Assembly (NCBI GenBank): GCA_905221605.1
Contig: CAJNDS010000125.1
Location: forward strand, 62,001-126,000
Direction: 5' to 3'
DNA: 64,000 nucleotides
Source: Symbiodinium natans
Taxonomy: Eukaryota > Sar > Dinophyceae > Suessiales > Symbiodiniaceae
In this document: positions 61,800-64,000 of the stretch, piece after piece
How the letters are laid out: each line of letters begins with the position of its first letter
Numbering within the stretch: position 1 is the stretch's first letter
Notes under the pieces: model-generated
What the model saw: the letters and a program-made list of their open reading frames with translations, nothing else
The model's database searches: none
What the model was told of the DNA's origin: nothing
Made by a program: the position numbers and the translations under genes

Positions 61800-61832
61800 T
61801 TGAGGATGGCACACATGCTTCAGCTGCCAGTC
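61800..61832 (-). CDS. Possible exon with reversed flank layout
   Basis: Acceptor GGGCAGCAG|G, reading DWQLKHVCHPQ, donor CAA|GCCCTC. Confidence 0.45.
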
Positions 61833-62149
61833 CTGCTGCCCTGAGCACTAAACCCTAAACCCTAAACCCTAAACCCTAAACCCTAAACCCTAAACCCTAA
61901 ATGGTATTGGGCTCTTGGCCCAAGGCTTTCCGATGCCGAGCGCAGGGCTTTTAGGAAGTTGGTTCAGGGCGTAAGACCCTAAACCCTAAACCCTAAACCC
62001 TAAACCCTGAACCCTAAACCCTAAACCCTAAATCCTAAACCCAACCCCTCAAACCCTCCCACAGCTTAACAATCCTATGCCCTCAACCACCGCTTATGTG
62101 CGCCCGAGGGGGAGAGGGGGCCGGCTAAAACCCCAAACCCCACCCCAGC

Positions 62150-62197
62150 CTCGAGAGGCGAGGCGGTTCCATTCATTATGGGGGCCGCTTGAGGCTC
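62150..62197 (-). CDS. Exon
   Basis: Acceptor CCGCACAG|G, 48 nt reading EPQAAPIMNGTASPLE, donor GAG|GCTGGG. Confidence 0.7.
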
Positions 62198-62626
62198 CTG
62201 TGCGGCGGCAACCGGAAACCCATACGAAGGTTCATGTGCCGTTGAAGAATTAGGGCTTAGGGTTTAGGGTTTATGTTTTTTGCGGTTTTGGGCTTAGGGT
62301 TTGGGGTTCGGGTTAGGGTCCCAAAACCATGTGCGCAGTACTATAAGACCGCAGAAATCAAGACATCAGATTTGTTGAGGAGATGATAGAAGAAGCCAAA
62401 GCCCAGCGCGATGGGTTTGGCACGACTTCCCCCTAGCAGGGTCGACTCAAACCTACTACTCGTGCTTTGAAGGTTCTTGTAGTTAGGGCTAGGGGCTAGG
62501 GTGTTCCGCGCCAATTCAATATGGGAAATCTACCCACCAGCAACTGTCTTAGATTCTTAGTTAACCGTAAACCATGAACCCTACGCCCTATACACGCAGG
62601 ACCACAAGTCACAACGTCTGGGCAAC
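62198..62626. other. Intron, mostly unique
   Basis: A few TTTAGGG words at 62,255-62,310; the rest is unique sequence without array. Confidence 0.5.
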
Positions 62627-62654
62627 CGTCCTCCCAAGCGCGTGCTTCGTTCGC
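62627..62654 (-). CDS. Micro-exon
   Basis: Acceptor TCCGGCAG|G, reading ANEARAWED, donor GACG|GTTGCC (or GAG|GACGGT). Confidence 0.5.
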
Positions 62655-63185
62655 CTGCCGGACAAGAGGTCTCAGGGCTTCAGAACCCCTAAACCCTAAA
62701 TAGGGCTTAGGGTCTATAGGGTGCAGTGTTTAGGGCTTCGGGTTTAGGCTTTAGAGTTTAGAGATTAGGGTTTAGGGTATCGGGTTTTAGTGTTCAGAGA
62801 AATCGAACCCCTGAACCCCCACTTTGCCCCCCTCGACCTCCCCTAGTGTTAAGCACAGACATTCGAGCACAGTAATGTCCACAGTACTTATACGGTATTG
62901 CAGAGTGTAGTCGAGACAGTGTACAGTATCGTATAGTGAAGTACACTGGAGTGCAGCAAGGTATGTGGTAGCATGTCGACGTCTACTGCCGCACAAGCAT
63001 AAAGCGGAATACACTTCAGCATAGTATAGTCAAGTCTACTATAAACATATCCGGAAGATGTTAAACTAGGGGGTTGGGCGCGGGGGCGGGAAAGTGAATC
63101 TTGCCATATAAGGGGAAGGGATACCCCATGCCTAAACCTACAAGCCTTTACACCCTAAGCAATTCAAGCCGAAAACCCAGCCCGC
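62655..63185. other. Intron with GTA/TAC-rich block
   Basis: TTTAGGG variants at 62,700-62,790; 62,860-63,040 is rich in AGTACAGTA/GTATAG words that form an imperfect short-period repeat. Confidence 0.5.
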
Positions 63186-63212
63186 CTCGGGCGACGCAGG
63201 CGCCCCGGGAGC
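63186..63212 (-). CDS. Micro-exon, Pro/Ala-rich
   Basis: Acceptor TGGTTAG|G, 27 nt reading APGAPASPE, donor GAG|GCGGGC. Confidence 0.45.
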
Positions 63213-63891
63213 CTAACCAGAGAGGCCATGGAAGGATCAAAGTTGTGGGGAAGTTCGGCTTGCGAATTTTAGGGCTCAGGCGGTAAGGATTTAGGGCTGG
63301 TACACCACTACGGGAAGTAATGTGCAAGGACTAGTCAAGGGGCACTCTCAACCCCAATGTTGTGCATAAAGCTTGCAGCTGAGGGGTCCTTTTACTTAGG
63401 TGTCGTACTATATAGGGACCTCAAAAGGGAACCTACTTTACGGAGAGAACGCAGTAGTGGAACAACCTTGAGATTGGAGTCTGGATCCCTTACTTTAGAG
63501 AGATTAGCCCTGAACCCCAAAAGTCCGAAGAAACAACAGCAGAAACTCACGGACCCCGAAACCCTCTACCCTAAACCCTGAACCCTCAACCCTAAAACCC
63601 TAACCCCCAAGCCCCAAAACCTAAACCCACCCTAAACCGCAAACCCTCCAACCCCAGACTATACTACCCTTGGAACCTGAATAAAAAAGTCATTTTAAAT
63701 ATCTTCTTGGGTTTATATAAACAAAACAAAATAATTCCGAAGGGGGAGAAAGCAGAAGTCCAAAGCGCAATTGCGGAAACTCCAAAACCCTAAACCCGAA
63801 ACCCTAAACCCTAAACCTAAACCCTGAACCCTAAACCCTAAACCCTAAGCCCAAACCGCCCAAACCGAAGCAGAAACTCCAAAAGTGAGAC
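63213..63891. other. Intron, unique then CCCTAAA words
   Basis: Unique sequence at 63,250-63,550, imperfect CCCTAAA words at 63,560-63,650, AT-rich patch, CCCTAAA array at 63,785-63,850. Confidence 0.55.
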
Positions 63892-63927
63892 CTCCTCGCG
63901 GACGTCACTGGCGGGGGCTGGCTGCAC
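63892..63927 (-). CDS. Exon, most upstream in the window
   Basis: Acceptor TCTGGCAG|G, 36 nt reading VQPAPASDVREE, donor GAG|GTCTCA. A TTTAGGG array (63,958-64,000) follows on the right, so the gene very likely continues beyond the window. Confidence 0.65.
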
Positions 63928-64000
63928 CTGCCAGACCCATGGAACTGAGGGTTTCTAGGGTTTAGTGTTTAGGGTTTAGGGTTTAGGGTTTAGTGTTTAG

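Larger units (their letters stand above)
61311..62149. other. Introns with arrays on both sides of a reversed-layout exon
   Basis: TTTAGGG array at 61,598-61,760, CCCTAAA arrays at 61,851-61,902 and 61,977-62,040. The 61.8-kb exon has TTTAGGG on its left and CCCTAAA on its right, opposite to the rule. Confidence 0.55.

Overview
This window looks like nuclear DNA of a dinoflagellate, most likely a Symbiodiniaceae/Suessiales-type alga. Four things point there: plant/dinoflagellate-type telomere heptamers (TTTAGGG/CCCTAAA) used as abundant interstitial repeats, very short exons in long GC-rich introns, many GC (and a few GA) 5' splice sites beside GT with acceptors mostly of the form AG|G, and a repeated zinc-ribbon plus Vsr-like nuclease protein of a kind I associate with these algae. 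The species cannot be fixed from sequence alone.

Most of the window (about 2.6 kb to 63.9 kb) reads as one giant split gene, or a short series of them, on the minus strand. I found about 80 candidate micro-exons, mostly 24-80 nt, separated by introns of about 0.1-4 kb. Almost every exon sits between a CCCTAAA array on its plus-strand left and a TTTAGGG array on its right. Read in the sense (minus) direction, an intron therefore starts with (TTTAGGG)n and ends with (CCCTAAA)n. The two intron ends are inverted repeats that could pair in the pre-mRNA, and some donors (G|GTTTAGGG) lie inside the first heptamer.

The best proof is at 17,994-24,487. Eleven exons there join in frame across ten introns into consecutive ankyrin repeats. 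In sense order the protein runs as follows: disordered Pro/Ala/Lys-rich segments (64-38 kb), mixed segments including Cys-rich pieces (36-28 kb), ankyrin repeats (24.5-18 kb), then charged coiled-coil segments (17.4-2.6 kb). The 5' and 3' ends lie outside the window or were not found.

Inside the intron at about 25.6-28.3 kb, on the same strand, is an uninterrupted ORF (25,983-27,818). It encodes five zinc-ribbon repeats followed by a PD-(D/E)xK/Vsr-like nuclease domain, and the ORF is free of the heptamer arrays except in its first codons.

Other landmarks: an AT-rich element with terminal inverted repeats at 171-2,341 that carries internal tandem repeats and a large palindrome; a satellite island at 12,010-14,735 with a CGGGA pentamer array, about 120-bp units with G-run/C-run hairpins, and long direct duplications; a roughly 666-bp (CA)n microsatellite at 57,109-57,774 next to an exon; and many homopolymer G/C runs, some joined as C-run/A-run. 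I saw no tRNA, rRNA or CRISPR array. Exon borders were chosen by eye from reading frame and splice dinucleotides and need transcript support.
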